Source: Corallococcus coralloides DSM 2259
Lineage (GTDB): Bacteria; Myxococcota; Myxococcia; Myxococcales; Myxococcaceae
Length of the DNA stretch: 64,000 nucleotides
Reading direction: 5' to 3'
Assembly (NCBI RefSeq): GCF_000255295.1
Contig: NC_017030.1
Span: 2,542,001 to 2,606,000 of the forward strand
Position 1 is the stretch's first letter. Each line of letters begins with the position of its first letter. The notes beneath the pieces were generated by a model, which saw only the letters and a list, made by a program, of their open reading frames with translations, made no database searches and was not told the DNA's origin. Positions 1-9,768 of the stretch are shown in pieces. Both the position numbers and the translations under genes were made by a program.

Positions 1-496
1 CGGGACTTCGCGGCGTGGTGGCGATCCGCTCCAGCATCTGGAGGGTCCGCTGCATCGCTGGCGAGCGGGACTCCGCCATCCGATGCCGTCCTTCGAGGAC
101 GCTCTCGGCCTGGCGCAGCCGTTCCTGGAGCTGGAGGTCGCTGGCCGCGCGGCGCGCGCGCATCACCAGGTCGTCGATCTCGACCGGTTTGCTCAGGTAG
201 TCGCGAGCCCCCGCCCGGATGGCTTCGACGGCGCTCTCGATATCGCCGTGCGCGGTCACCATCAGCACGACGGTCGTCGGAAGCTGGGCACGCAGCTCGG
301 GCAGGAAGACGAGCCCATCTCCGTCCGGCAGTCTCCGGTCCAGCACGACGAGGTCGGGCGCCTCGGCGGCGAGCGCGACGCGGGTCTCATGCAGCGAGCG
401 CGCGACCCGGACGCGGAAACCCTCCTGGCTCAGCATGGAGGCCGCGAGCGAGGAGAAGGTCCTGTCGTCATCGACGAGCAGCAGGGAGGTGCTCAT
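1..496 (-). CDS. NtrC-type response regulator, receiver domain (C-terminus outside window)
   Basis: Read on the minus strand from ATG at 496, this gives 165 residues before the window edge. The start is a receiver domain: LLVDDDRTF holds the acidic pocket, VVLDRRLPDGDG holds the phospho-acceptor Asp (about residue 53), VTAHGD the switch Thr, and LSKPVE the conserved Lys-Pro. After it comes a linker helix and the sequence AESRSPAMQRTLQMLERIA, typical of the start of a sigma54 AAA+ domain. The ATG overlaps the TGA of the upstream sensor kinase gene (ATGA), so the two are translationally coupled and very likely form one two-component system. The output domain is not visible, so the NtrC class is inferred from the linker. 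Partial only because of the window edge. Confidence 0.88.
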   Translation of the reverse strand, partial: MSTSLLLVDDDRTFSSLAASMLSQEGFRVRVARSLHETRVALAAEAPDLVVLDRRLPDGDGLVFLPELRAQLPTTVVLMVTAHGDIESAVEAIRAGARDYLSKPVEIDDLVMRARRAASDLQLQERLRQAESVLEGRHRMAESRSPAMQRTLQMLERIATTPRSP

Positions 497-2160
497 GAAG
501 CCATTTTCTCAAGCGGAAGGCGAACCGTGAAGCGGCTGCCTCCGGGCACGCGTGTATAGGAAACGCTTCCGCCATCATGCGCGCGGATGGCCGTGCGCAC
601 CATCGGAAGCCCGAGCCCGATTCCCTTCGACCGGCCCACCGCGAAGGGCTCCCAGAGCCTGGGCTCGAAGGCCAGGGGCACTCCTCCCGCGTTGTCCTCC
701 ACGACGAGCACCACCTCCGCGCCTTCGCGAAGCAGCTGGACCTCGACGCGAGGCGTCGGTTGCTGGCCTGTGTCATGGGCCACGGCGCCGGCTTCGACGG
801 CGTTGCGGATGAGGTTGTCGACAGCGGAGACCAGCAGTGTCGGGTCCCCCTTCACGAAGAGTCCTTCCTGCAGCGTGGTCTCGATGGTGACATCCGCTGC
901 TTCCGGCAGGAGCTTCACGGCTTGAAGCGCGTCCTGGACGAGCAGGTGCATCTCGCAGCTGCGCCGCTGCGTGGACTGGGGGGAGGCAAAGCTCAGCAAT
1001 GATCGGGCGAGGTGGCCGAGCCGGTCCGCCTGGGAACGCAGCGCCTGGACGGGCAGGGTCGTTTCGCCTCCCTTCGCGCGAATCATGCTGAGCGCGGCCT
1101 GCATGCTGTTGAGCGCGTTCTTCACCTCGTGGGCGATGAGCGAGGAGGCCGTGCCGAGCGCCGCCATCGTCTCCTGGCGCCGCAGCTGTTCCTCGGCGGC
1201 CATCAGCGAACGGTAGGAGCGGCGCAGGAGCACCGTGAAGAGCAGGAGCACGCCGCCGAGCAGCGCGGTGTGGAAGCCGAGCTGTCCGAGGTAGCGGCGC
1301 TTGAGCAGCTCGCGGTCCCTCGCCTCGTCCTCGAGCACGGCGAGCAGCATCTCGGTTCCGGGAACGAGCGCCGCCGCGCCGAGCAGCCGGGTGCCTCCGA
1401 GCGTGATGGCCCCGGGCTCTTCCACCAGCGGGCGAAGGTGCGCGGCGAGCTCCGGCTGGCGCAGGAGTGGCGGGGGCGTTGCCGGGAGGAGGAGCCGGCC
1501 GCGCTCGCCGAGCAGGGCGACCAGGGACTCGTTCGTCCCGCGATGGGGCGGTAGCAGCTCGCTCGCCGTGGCGAGCTCGCCCACGAGGAGGCCCACGACA
1601 CGCTCGTCGCGCACGATGGGGACCGCGACCGCGACGAGCCCTCCGCCTTCCTCGTCCAGCAGTCCGACCGAAGCGGCCCGCCGCTCCATCATCCGCCGGA
1701 ACCACGGGCGCGAGGGGAGCGGTGTGCGCCCCAGCGGCATGTTCACCGGGTCGCTCCAGATGCGCTCTCCGTCCGCTGACAGCAGCGCGACGCCCGCCGA
1801 GAAGAGGGACGTGTGGCCGAAGGCATTCTCGAGGAGCGCCACCTCGGGTCCCGCCGCTCCATCCTCGGGTCTGAGCGCCGGGTGTTCCGCCAGCCGTTGC
1901 AGCTCCGCGCGCAGCAGGCCCAGGTGGGCGCCCAGGGCCTGGGCCTGGAGGCCCGCGCGGTCCGACAGGTGGACGAGGAGCTCGCCCTCCGCGGCCTTCA
2001 CGTCCGCCTGGTAGGTCACGAAGGGACTCACGAAGGCGGCGCCCCAGAGGAGCATCAGGCCGACCACGGCGGACCGGCCCGCTTTTCTCTGCGTGCGAAG
2101 CAGCTCGCCCGGTGGGGGCACGAGAGAGGTCAGGGACGGATGGGCCGGGGGCGGCGACAT
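493..2160 (-). CDS. Membrane sensor histidine kinase
   Basis: A 555-residue kinase that should phosphorylate the response regulator encoded immediately downstream (ATGA overlap). A first membrane helix lies at about residues 29-48, then an extracytoplasmic sensing region of some 240 residues with a Cache-like look (AVPIVRDERVVGLLVGEL), and a second helix at about 291-312. The dimerisation box SSLIAHEVKNALNSM holds the phospho-acceptor His344. The ATPase domain shows NLIRNAVEAG (N box), VVEDNAGGV (G1) and GIGLGLPMVRTA (G2). The start at 2160 was chosen because the extra upstream residues do not resemble a leader; in-frame ATGs at 2196 and 2238 also exist. The signal sensed is unknown. Confidence 0.9.
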   Translation of the reverse strand: MSPPPAHPSLTSLVPPPGELLRTQRKAGRSAVVGLMLLWGAAFVSPFVTYQADVKAAEGELLVHLSDRAGLQAQALGAHLGLLRAELQRLAEHPALRPEDGAAGPEVALLENAFGHTSLFSAGVALLSADGERIWSDPVNMPLGRTPLPSRPWFRRMMERRAASVGLLDEEGGGLVAVAVPIVRDERVVGLLVGELATASELLPPHRGTNESLVALLGERGRLLLPATPPPLLRQPELAAHLRPLVEEPGAITLGGTRLLGAAALVPGTEMLLAVLEDEARDRELLKRRYLGQLGFHTALLGGVLLLFTVLLRRSYRSLMAAEEQLRRQETMAALGTASSLIAHEVKNALNSMQAALSMIRAKGGETTLPVQALRSQADRLGHLARSLLSFASPQSTQRRSCEMHLLVQDALQAVKLLPEAADVTIETTLQEGLFVKGDPTLLVSAVDNLIRNAVEAGAVAHDTGQQPTPRVEVQLLREGAEVVLVVEDNAGGVPLAFEPRLWEPFAVGRSKGIGLGLPMVRTAIRAHDGGSVSYTRVPGGSRFTVRLPLEKMAS

Positions 2161-2246
2161 GCGCCCATCTTCAACACATTTCGACGCGCACGGCATTCGC
2201 TCGTGAAGGCCGTGTGGAAAAGCGCCTCGCTGACACATGTCCGCGA

Positions 2247-2275
2247 GTCTCGCCCTCTCACCAGGAGGGCGAGAC
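2247..2275 (-). terminator. Hairpin terminator
   Basis: A perfect 11-bp inverted repeat (GTCTCGCCCTC / GAGGGCGAGAC) with a 7-nt loop starts 15 bp beyond the stop of the minus-strand lipoprotein gene ending at 2290. No U tract follows, as is common at this GC content. Confidence 0.55.
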
Positions 2276-2289
2276 CCGGTGGTCCGGGA

Positions 2290-5154
2290 CTACTGGACGA
2301 GCACCTGGATGACCTGCTCCGAGGTGTTGCCGGCGGCGTCCGTGGCCTGAAGGAGCACGGCGTTGTAGCCGGGGCTCGAGAAGGCCACCGTGTGCGCGGC
2401 AATGTTCGTCCCCGCGCCGACGTCCGCCGTGTGGATCCAGTTGGCGGTCACCCGCACCGGGGTCAGGTCCGTGACCTCCGTGAGGATGTCCACCACCCAG
2501 GGCTGGGGGACATCGAGCGCGGGGGAGAGGACGCGGAGGACTGGCGCGGTGCGGTCCACCGTCACCTCCATGCTCCGGGTCGCGGTGCCGCCACTGGTAT
2601 CAATGACGGTGAGGGTGAGGGTGTGCTCGCCCTCTGGCAGCTCCAGCCAGGTCACGACGTGGCCGCCGCTGAGGTCCGGCGTGAGGCGCAGGGGAGCGCC
2701 ACCGTCGATGGTGAGCAGGACCGCGCTGATGGCCGAGCCACTGGAGCCGGGCGTGGCCCAACCACACGCCTTGATCACTTCCGCGGACGTGTAGCGCGGC
2801 ATGTTGCACATGGTGAGGTCAGGGGGAGCCGAGTCGTGGTTCACCACGTGGATGGCGGTGGTGCAGGAAGCGCTGAGGCCCGCTGCGTCCGTGGCGGTGT
2901 ACGTCACCGCCGTGGTCCCCAGGGGATAGGTCCCAGCGGAAGGGCCGCTGATCGTCGCGCCACACGCGTCTGAAGCGGTGGCCTCCCCGGGAATGACGAA
3001 GGCTCCCTCCGGGCCCGTGGCTTCCACGATGCGCTCGGCCGGACAGGTGATGACGGGGGCCGTGGTGTCGACGACGGTGACCGTGGCCGTGCAGGAGTCG
3101 CTCGACTGCCCGTCGGAAACCGTCAACGAGACGGAGTGGCTCCCCGGGCCGAACGGACCCGAGGGGGATTGGGTGAGGATGAGGGGCGAGGGCTGCTGAT
3201 CCGGATCATGGCTTCCGTCATCCACGCTCGCCTGGGCGCTACAGGTGATGGCGCTGGCGCTGACGGTGACGTCCTTGCAGACAGCGACAGGCGGGACGTT
3301 GGTGGAGCAGGCCAGGCTGACGGGTGCGCTGCCGCTGTTGTTGGTCTCCACGCATTCGGTTTCCCGGCCGACGCCCGTGCCATCGTTGTCCGCCACGGCC
3401 CAGATCTCCGCGGTCCCGCCCGGGGCGGAGGCGAGCAAGAGGGTTGCGACCGCGCCATGGCCGGCGGTGAGCACGGAGGGGAGGGTGGCCACGCCCAGCA
3501 GCGTGCCGCCCGCGGTGGGATTGCCCAGGTAGAAGGCGACGGGCAGCCCGGCGGAGACGGCGGCATCCCCCTGATTGTAGACATGCGCGTTGAGACTGAG
3601 GGCTCCGGTCGTCCGGTCGCACCCGGCGCTGACCTCCGTCACCGTGACATCCGCGGCGGCAAAAGGATTGGTGGAGCCGGTGCCCTGGCTGTTGGAGCGG
3701 AAGGTATTGAGCCCGGGGGTCCGCCAGTTATCGATGGGGTGCGTGGGGACGGTGCCATCGTCGTTGATGTGGGTGACGGAATACGCGTGCTGGTTCCAGA
3801 TGCGGCGGGTGTTCACCCAACCATCCGAGCGGTCGCGGAACACGCGGATGCCCGTGGCACCGGGGAAGCCGTAGTTGTTCGAGGCGACGACGATCTCCGC
3901 GTTGTCGTCACCATCCACGTCGACGATGAGCGGGTTCTCGTAGGTCGTCCCGGAGGCATGCTCCACGCTGAAGCGCACCGCGCCAGTCGCACCGTCATAG
4001 ATGCGCAGGCGGACCTCGTCGGCGTAGACCACCTCCGCCTTCCCATCCCCTTCGAAGTCGAACGTGGACGACCCCGTCATGTTCGAGCTCCCGTCCTGGA
4101 CGGGGCTGGACCACTTGATGGTGCCATTCGTTTCGAAGACGGTGTACCGCGTGGCGCCAGCCACACCGATCTCCGGCAGGCCGTCCGCGTCGAAGTCGGC
4201 GATGTTGGGCGCGCCACCGTTGCCGCCGCCGGGGAGGACCTGGGTCCAGAGCAGGGTGCAGTCGTCATCCATCAGCGAGACTCGACCGGCGGACACCACC
4301 ACGACCTCTCCGTGGGGATCGCTGTCGAAGTTGGCCACGCCGGCCAGTCCATGCCCGATGTTCGTGTTCCTGCACTTGAGCGTGCCGTCATGGCGGTAGA
4401 TGGCCCTGCCATTGACCACTTCCCGCAGGCCGTCACCGTCAATGTCCGCCGCGAACGAGATGGGACCGGTGGACTGGCCACCCATGCCATCCATCCCTGA
4501 CCACTTCAGCACGCCCGTATTGCTGAAGACCTGGTTGCCGTTGATGATCTCCACGGTGCCATCGCCGTCCAGGTCCGAGAACGAGACGCCTCCCCAGTTG
4601 TTCAGCGTTCCCTCCGTCCGGAACTTGAAGGCGCCGGTGTTCTCGAAGCAGAGGATGCCGCCGCCACTCGATGGCATGGCGCACAGCTCCACCAGGCCGT
4701 CACCGTCGATGTCCGCGCCAGCCACGCTCGCGGCTCCCCGCACGCGCAGGGCCGGGTCCGTCACGGTCCACAGTTCGCTGCCGTCCGCGCCGCTGATGGC
4801 ACGCAAGACGCCATCCGTCGTGTAGTTGGCGCCCGCGAAGGAGCTGAAGATGACGTCTGGGATTCCATCGCCGTTCACCTCCACGACGATGGGCGTCATC
4901 ATGACCTGCTTGTGCTGTGGCAGGAGGGTGCTTCCACTCCAAGCCCACTCCAGTTCCGGCTCGAAGTTGGGATTGAAGGGCGGTTGGACCACGCACTCGC
5001 CATTGGCCGCTGCTTCGGCCTGTCCCAGCGGAGGCTGTGGCTGTCCCTCCTCCCGGGTCTGGCCACAGGCATTCATCAAGAACAGAGCGACGGCGGACAA
5101 CCGGATGTCAGCCGTCAATAACGGTGATTTCCTTCGCTGCTTCACGGGGGCCAT
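2290..5154 (-). CDS. FG-GAP/VCBS repeat lipoprotein with CARDB and HYR domains
   Basis: A 954-residue surface lipoprotein. The N-terminus has a basic stretch, a hydrophobic core and lipobox FLMNAC, followed by a charged linker. Residues about 60-480 hold repeated FG-GAP/VCBS blades with Ca-binding-like motifs (DVNGDGIPDV, DIDGDGLVEL, DLDGDGTVEI, DFDADGLPEI, DVDGDDNAEI), which predict an integrin-type propeller. Then come a CARDB-like domain (HVYNQGDAAVSAGLPV), a PKD/Ig segment, a HYR domain (TAPVITCPAERIVEA, ATDAAGLSASCTT) and a final Ig-like domain. The ATG at 5154 has GAGGAAG just upstream; a GTG at 5169 is an alternative without a ribosome site. The role is probably adhesion or matrix contact; the substrate is unknown. 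Confidence 0.85.
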   Translation of the reverse strand: MAPVKQRRKSPLLTADIRLSAVALFLMNACGQTREEGQPQPPLGQAEAAANGECVVQPPFNPNFEPELEWAWSGSTLLPQHKQVMMTPIVVEVNGDGIPDVIFSSFAGANYTTDGVLRAISGADGSELWTVTDPALRVRGAASVAGADIDGDGLVELCAMPSSGGGILCFENTGAFKFRTEGTLNNWGGVSFSDLDGDGTVEIINGNQVFSNTGVLKWSGMDGMGGQSTGPISFAADIDGDGLREVVNGRAIYRHDGTLKCRNTNIGHGLAGVANFDSDPHGEVVVVSAGRVSLMDDDCTLLWTQVLPGGGNGGAPNIADFDADGLPEIGVAGATRYTVFETNGTIKWSSPVQDGSSNMTGSSTFDFEGDGKAEVVYADEVRLRIYDGATGAVRFSVEHASGTTYENPLIVDVDGDDNAEIVVASNNYGFPGATGIRVFRDRSDGWVNTRRIWNQHAYSVTHINDDGTVPTHPIDNWRTPGLNTFRSNSQGTGSTNPFAAADVTVTEVSAGCDRTTGALSLNAHVYNQGDAAVSAGLPVAFYLGNPTAGGTLLGVATLPSVLTAGHGAVATLLLASAPGGTAEIWAVADNDGTGVGRETECVETNNSGSAPVSLACSTNVPPVAVCKDVTVSASAITCSAQASVDDGSHDPDQQPSPLILTQSPSGPFGPGSHSVSLTVSDGQSSDSCTATVTVVDTTAPVITCPAERIVEATGPEGAFVIPGEATASDACGATISGPSAGTYPLGTTAVTYTATDAAGLSASCTTAIHVVNHDSAPPDLTMCNMPRYTSAEVIKACGWATPGSSGSAISAVLLTIDGGAPLRLTPDLSGGHVVTWLELPEGEHTLTLTVIDTSGGTATRSMEVTVDRTAPVLRVLSPALDVPQPWVVDILTEVTDLTPVRVTANWIHTADVGAGTNIAAHTVAFSSPGYNAVLLQATDAAGNTSEQVIQVLVQ

Positions 5155-5313
5155 GCTTCCTCGTTTCACGCTGCACGGGTTGGCAGCGCCAGGAGTTGGC
5201 CGGGGTATATTGAAAGCCCATAAATTCCAGCAACTGGGTCAAAACCGAACGTGGTGGGTCTTGGATGGCTGCGCCACGGTTTGTATGTGGTTGGAAGTCG
5301 GCGGTGGCCGGCT

Positions 5314-6498
5314 TCAGGCCGGGAGGAGCTCCACCGGGAGCGTCCGGGGCCCGTGGATGGTGAGCCCTGGGAGCCACTCGATGTCCGGGGCGCGGAGCCG
5401 CAGGGCGCGGATGCGTGGGACAAGCGCCTCCAGCGCGAGCCGGGCCTCCATGCGCGCGAGCTGCGCGCCCAGACAGAAGTGGATGCCGTGGCCGAAGGAG
5501 AGGTGCTGGCTTGCCTTCTCCCGGCCGGGAGCGAAGACGTCCGGCTGCTCGAAGATGCGCTCGTCGCGGTTGGCGCTGGCCACCAGCCCCATGACGAGGC
5601 TGCCCGCCGGAATGGGCGTCCCGGACAGCTCCACGTCCGACGTCGCGACGCGGAAGGCGAACTGGGCGGGGGGCTCGCAGCGGAGCACCTCTTCGATGAA
5701 GCGCGGGATGTGCGCGCGGTCCGCCCGAGCCTGCTCCAGTTGTTCAGGATGGCGCGCGAGCAGGATGGCCGCGTTGCCGATGAGCTGCGCCGTCGTCTCC
5801 ATGCCCGCGGGCAGCAGCAGGAAGAGGAAGGAGAGGACCTCCGCGTCGGTGAGCCGCTGTCCCTCCACCTCGGCGCGGAGCAGGTCGCTCACCATGTCCT
5901 CCCCGGGCTGGCGGCGACGCGCGGTGATGACGCCCCCGAGGTAGTCCTCCATCTCCTTCACGGTGTCGCGGATGCCCGCGTGCTGCGCCGGCACGGCGGA
6001 GGTGATGAGGCCCATGTTCACCGACCAGCGCTTGAACTCGGTGAAGGTGGACGGCTCCAGGCCGAGCATCCTCCCGATGATGTTGCGGGGCAGCACGAAG
6101 GAGAAGGCGTCCACCAGGTCCACCTCGCGCTGGGAGACGGCGGCCTCGGCCAGCGTCTGGGCCTCCTGGCGCACCTGGGCCTCCAGCCGTGCCATGCCGG
6201 TGGGGCCGAAGGCGCGGTTGATCAGGGCGCGAAGCTGCGTGTGGCGCGGCGGATCCCGGGTGACGAGCGATTGCGCCACCGGGTTGGGCCCCAGCCAGGG
6301 CGGCTCCGCCGTCGTCGCGAGCGCTTCGGAGGAGAAGCGCTGCGCGTCCTTCTGGATGGTACGCACGTCCTCGTACCGGGCGGCGGCGTAGGCGCCGAAG
6401 GGCGCGATGCGGCAGAGCCCGGACTCCGCGCGCATGCGCGCATACAGGGCGTGGCGCTCCGTCTCGGTGGTGGGAGCGAACAGGTCATACGTCTGCAA
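5314..6498 (-). CDS. Cytochrome P450
   Basis: A 394-residue soluble bacterial class P450, a haem-thiolate monooxygenase that needs separate redox partners, none of which is encoded nearby. The I-helix motif AGMETT is at 231-236, the K-helix ExxR is E270-R273 (EEVLR), and the haem loop FGHGIHFCLGAQLARME places the cysteine ligand at 342. Full length and all signature residues present, so it should be active. No biosynthetic genes adjoin it, so the substrate cannot be inferred; hydroxylation of a small secondary metabolite or lipid is a common role for such orphan enzymes. Confidence 0.95.
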   Translation of the reverse strand: MQTYDLFAPTTETERHALYARMRAESGLCRIAPFGAYAAARYEDVRTIQKDAQRFSSEALATTAEPPWLGPNPVAQSLVTRDPPRHTQLRALINRAFGPTGMARLEAQVRQEAQTLAEAAVSQREVDLVDAFSFVLPRNIIGRMLGLEPSTFTEFKRWSVNMGLITSAVPAQHAGIRDTVKEMEDYLGGVITARRRQPGEDMVSDLLRAEVEGQRLTDAEVLSFLFLLLPAGMETTAQLIGNAAILLARHPEQLEQARADRAHIPRFIEEVLRCEPPAQFAFRVATSDVELSGTPIPAGSLVMGLVASANRDERIFEQPDVFAPGREKASQHLSFGHGIHFCLGAQLARMEARLALEALVPRIRALRLRAPDIEWLPGLTIHGPRTLPVELLPA

Positions 6499-6564
6499 CG
6501 GCGTCTCCGTGGCGATGCCCCGGTGGCCCGGACGGGCAGGGGCTCTACGAAGGGATACGGACGC

Positions 6565-6600
6565 TGCCCCCGGGACTGGCTGCGCCCGGGCCCGGGGGCA
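6565..6600 (-). terminator. Hairpin terminator
   Basis: A 10-bp perfect repeat TGCCCCCGGG / CCCGGGGGCA with a 16-nt GC-rich loop sits 10 bp past the stop of the DNRLRE lipoprotein gene (minus strand). No U tract. Confidence 0.5.
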
Positions 6601-6609
6601 ACGCCTCCA

Positions 6610-9039
6610 TCAAGGCCGCAACCGGAGGAAGAGTGCGTCGTCCGTGGGGATCGTGCCGTGCCAGGAGAAGGGTTCGAAGAGGAGGCCGTCCACCTGGGTC
6701 GTGGCCGACAGGGTCGTGCCCAACAGGACCTCCCCCGTGGTGAGCGCGGTGGGCTGTCCGGTGAGGGGGAGGTAGCGGGACCAGCGGTGGGTGCCGGCCG
6801 TCGAGTAGCCCGCGTAGATGGGGCCTGCCCGCAGCGTGCCGCCCCCGAAGCTCACCGGGCCGCTCGACTGCGCCCACAGCACCACCGTGCCGCTGCGGGT
6901 GACCGTGAGCCCCCGGGCGCTCTCGCCGTACGGCGAGCCCACGTGCTTCAGCCACCCGTCGGTGCCATCCGCCTTCAGCCGCCCCAGGAACAGGTCGTCC
7001 GGCGTGCCGCTGTAATCCGTGGGCACCTGGGTGTACGTCGTGCCCGCGAAGGTGAAGGTGCCCGTGAAGGTGCCGCTGAAGTACACGTCGCCGCCGTAGG
7101 GAACGACCGCCACGGTGGCGCCGTTGGCTCCAGTCCAGGCGCGCGTCCACACCCGCTCGCCCGCGGCGGTGAGCCGCGCCACGAAGGGCGTGGGCCCGCT
7201 GCCGCTCGGGGCGAGCTCCGTGCCGCCCGGTGCCGAGCCGCTGAGATAGAGGTTGCCCGCGCTGTCCGCCGCCACCTCCAGCTGGGAGGCCACATCCGCG
7301 GCCGCGAAGCTCCGCGACCACGCGTGCGAGCCGTCCGCCGCGAGCTTCAGCAGGTACAGGGCGCTGCCATCCTGCGCCTGCGAACCGTCCGAGCGCAGAG
7401 GCCCGCCGCCGAAGTCCACTTCACCGAAGAACCGGCCCGCGATGATGGGCGCACCGTCCGGATCCGTGGTGAGGCTGGTGGACTCGAGCAGGCCCGACTG
7501 GCCACTGTACGTGGAGGCGAAGGTCCGCACCCACTCCGTGACTCCGTCCGGGGTCAGCCGCGCCACGAAGAGGCGTGCCGCGGTGGTTTGCGGCAGCGGG
7601 CCCGTGCCCAGGTCCGGTGCGCCGTAGTAGCGGCCCACCACGAGGATATGGCCCGTCGGAGCCACCGCGAGTCCCGCCGGGAGCATCTGGCCGGCATGGC
7701 CCACGCTCCAATCCACCCCGCCGTCGAGGTAACGCGTCACCGCGAAGCCCTGGATGCCCGGCAACGGGCCCCCTCCAAAGTTGGGCGGATTGGCGCTGCC
7801 ATTGGACACGTATGACCCGAGCGCCACCCAGCCCCCGTCAGAGGTCGCCGCCGTGGAGACCACCCGCTCCTCGCCCCCGTGGAACATGTGCCAGCTGGCC
7901 CCCAGGGTGCCTCCCACGCGGCTGAGCCCCCGGTACGCGCACGTCGAGGCCGTGTACGAAAGGACGAGCTGCGGCCATTGCAGGATCGGGCCCTCCATGG
8001 AGGTGAAGGTCATTCCGTCCGTGCTCTGGGGCAGAAGCCCGAAGCCGTAGCGCCCGTCTCCGGAGAGGGCCGCCCCCACGTCGTACTCCACCCAGGTTCC
8101 ACCGCTGACGCTGCCCTTGTCCGCCAGCGGGGTGGGGGCCACCGCCGGGCGGCCCGTCCAGTCGAAGTCCTCGCCGCTCCAGTTTGTCGTGGCGTGGACG
8201 GCCGGCGCGTTCGCCGTCCCTCCTCCCGTCGCGAAGACGCGCAGCCGCGCCCCCGTCAGCGTGCGCCCGCCCGTGGCCACGTCGAAGGACAGGTACGCCT
8301 CGCTCTCCGGGTCGCTGTCCGCCGTGAGCGCCTTGCTGCCGGGGTTGCGCCGCGTGGGCTCCGCCTGGGACACCCAGGTGTCGAAGCCGGGGTAGATGAC
8401 GTCCGTCTCCGGACCCGGGCAATCCTGGAGGGTGAGGACCAGGCGCGGGTTGTTGCTGCCCGGCGCGTCATTCGCCTCGATGCCCGTGCCGTCGCTCGTG
8501 GTGGAGACGAGCGTGAAGGCATAGGAGGAGTGGTTCGCCTTCACCCACGAGGACACGTCGTACTCCACCCACGTGCCCGCGGAGACCGCGCCCACGTCCG
8601 CCAGCTTCTGCGTCAGGACGGCCGGCGCCTTGTTCCAGGTGAGCGTGGAGACGCCCCAGTTCGGATTCACCCCGTAGACGGCCGGGCCGTCCTTGCTGCC
8701 ATCCACCACGTACACGCGCAGCTTCGCGGAGGTGATGACCCCCTCCACACTTGAAAGGTTGAAGCGCAGGTAGGGCTGGCGCTGTGGCGAGGCGTCCGCG
8801 TAGAGCGTCTGCGCGGAGGCGAAGCCTTTGTCCGGCTGGGTGGCGTCCGCCATCGTGTCCGCGTACGCCGTAATCGTGCGCGTGGTGGTGGTCGCCGCGA
8901 GCTCGGCGTGGCCTGGCTCGGAGGCCTCGGCGGGCGCGGCCGGTTCCGGCCCGTCCTCCAGCTCCGCCGGCTCCATCGGCCCGCACCCCACCACCCCCAG
9001 CGCCACCGCCGCTCCCAGCCACCTGCGTCTCGTGCCCAT
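6610..9039 (-). CDS. DNRLRE-domain lipoprotein with C-terminal beta-propeller
   Basis: An 809-residue exported lipoprotein: MGTRRRW, a hydrophobic core and lipobox GVVGC. Two DNRLRE-type carbohydrate-binding-like domains follow, at about residues 55-205 (PYLRFNLSSVEG, WVEYDVSSWVK) and 210-360 (AYLSFDVATGG, WVEYDVGAAL). The rest, about 370-809, has repeated strands of the kind GHILVVGRYYG, PIIAGRFFGEVDFGGGPL and NLYLSGSAPGG, typical of SBBP-like bacterial propellers. The paired WVEYDV phrases show the two N-terminal domains are internal duplicates. Probably a surface polymer-binding protein; no catalytic motif is visible. Confidence 0.82.
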   Translation of the reverse strand: MGTRRRWLGAAVALGVVGCGPMEPAELEDGPEPAAPAEASEPGHAELAATTTTRTITAYADTMADATQPDKGFASAQTLYADASPQRQPYLRFNLSSVEGVITSAKLRVYVVDGSKDGPAVYGVNPNWGVSTLTWNKAPAVLTQKLADVGAVSAGTWVEYDVSSWVKANHSSYAFTLVSTTSDGTGIEANDAPGSNNPRLVLTLQDCPGPETDVIYPGFDTWVSQAEPTRRNPGSKALTADSDPESEAYLSFDVATGGRTLTGARLRVFATGGGTANAPAVHATTNWSGEDFDWTGRPAVAPTPLADKGSVSGGTWVEYDVGAALSGDGRYGFGLLPQSTDGMTFTSMEGPILQWPQLVLSYTASTCAYRGLSRVGGTLGASWHMFHGGEERVVSTAATSDGGWVALGSYVSNGSANPPNFGGGPLPGIQGFAVTRYLDGGVDWSVGHAGQMLPAGLAVAPTGHILVVGRYYGAPDLGTGPLPQTTAARLFVARLTPDGVTEWVRTFASTYSGQSGLLESTSLTTDPDGAPIIAGRFFGEVDFGGGPLRSDGSQAQDGSALYLLKLAADGSHAWSRSFAAADVASQLEVAADSAGNLYLSGSAPGGTELAPSGSGPTPFVARLTAAGERVWTRAWTGANGATVAVVPYGGDVYFSGTFTGTFTFAGTTYTQVPTDYSGTPDDLFLGRLKADGTDGWLKHVGSPYGESARGLTVTRSGTVVLWAQSSGPVSFGGGTLRAGPIYAGYSTAGTHRWSRYLPLTGQPTALTTGEVLLGTTLSATTQVDGLLFEPFSWHGTIPTDDALFLRLRP

Positions 9040-9285
9040 CGGTCCCGGCTCCCCGTCGAGAAACTTCCAACGGGCGCCGACTGCAGGGCCGGTGCCATCC
9101 CCGGTTGCACAGGGGCGTGGCCGCGAGGCGTGGTAACGGATCGCCCCGCTCGGGAGGTCCGCTTTCCGTCCGTGAGGCGGCGCGCTTCCCTATCAATGAC
9201 AAGCGCATGGACGCTCCTCCGCTGGGCTGGCCCCATGCTCGAAGGAGGCACCGCGCGAGGGCAATCAGGGGTATGAGGAATGCCC
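9040..9285. other. Divergent intergenic region
   Basis: A 246-bp region between the divergent DNRLRE lipoprotein gene and the small gene at 9286. It must hold promoters for both, but I see no convincing -35/-10 pair, operator or hairpin. Confidence 0.4.
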
Positions 9286-9768
9286 ATGAGCCATGAACAA
9301 ACGCCCACCGAGCCCGAGGTCATGGAGCCTACGTTCTGGAGGAAGAACGGCTGGTCGGCCCGGGTCATCAAGAACGAGGAGGACGACGGCTGGGCCGTGG
9401 AAATCCGCAAGCAGGGCATCCCGGAGCCCGTCCTCATCAGTCCGTGGGTGATGGGCCGCGACAAGAAGAACCCCAAGCCCTTCGATGCGACGGCGTTCGC
9501 GACCTTCGTGAAGACGGCCTCGGAGGTCCTGGACCGCTCCGCGCGCCAGCGCGACCAGGCCATGACCAAGAAGCTCTCCATCGCCTGGGAGGGCCGCTGG
9601 TACGAGGTCCGGGTCGAACTCGTGCCCGATGAGTACGACCCCCACGCGCTGCTCTCGGCCATTGACGACGCTGGCGAGACCGTCGCGAAGCATCGCGTGC
9701 CGGCGAACTTCAAGTTCACCCGGGACATCGCCAACGCGTGGGTGCGCGGCGGCTTCAGCGAGCCCTGA
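9286..9768 (+). CDS. Conserved hypothetical protein, 160 aa
   Basis: A soluble 160-residue protein without signal peptide, membrane helix or cysteine. It looks like two halves of a mixed alpha/beta fold: WSARVIKNEEDDGWAVEIRK, then FDATAFATFVKTASEVLDRS, then KLSIAWEGRWYEVRVELVPD. The start at 9286 was preferred over the ATG at 9280 because GAGG at 9275-9278 then has a 7-nt spacing. Its 3' end overlaps the convergent gene by 14 bp. I recognise no family; the repeated Trp-rich strands could be a protein-binding surface, but no function can be given. Confidence 0.75.
   Translation: MSHEQTPTEPEVMEPTFWRKNGWSARVIKNEEDDGWAVEIRKQGIPEPVLISPWVMGRDKKNPKPFDATAFATFVKTASEVLDRSARQRDQAMTKKLSIAWEGRWYEVRVELVPDEYDPHALLSAIDDAGETVAKHRVPANFKFTRDIANAWVRGGFSEP

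Noticed and set aside
5251-7815. Long plus-strand open frame opposite the P450 and DNRLRE genes
   Set aside because: Arg/Gly/Ala/His-rich nonsense composition and full overlap with well-supported minus-strand genes; a GC-driven shadow frame. Similar long frames opposite 30918-32828 and 45836-48139 were dropped for the same reason.
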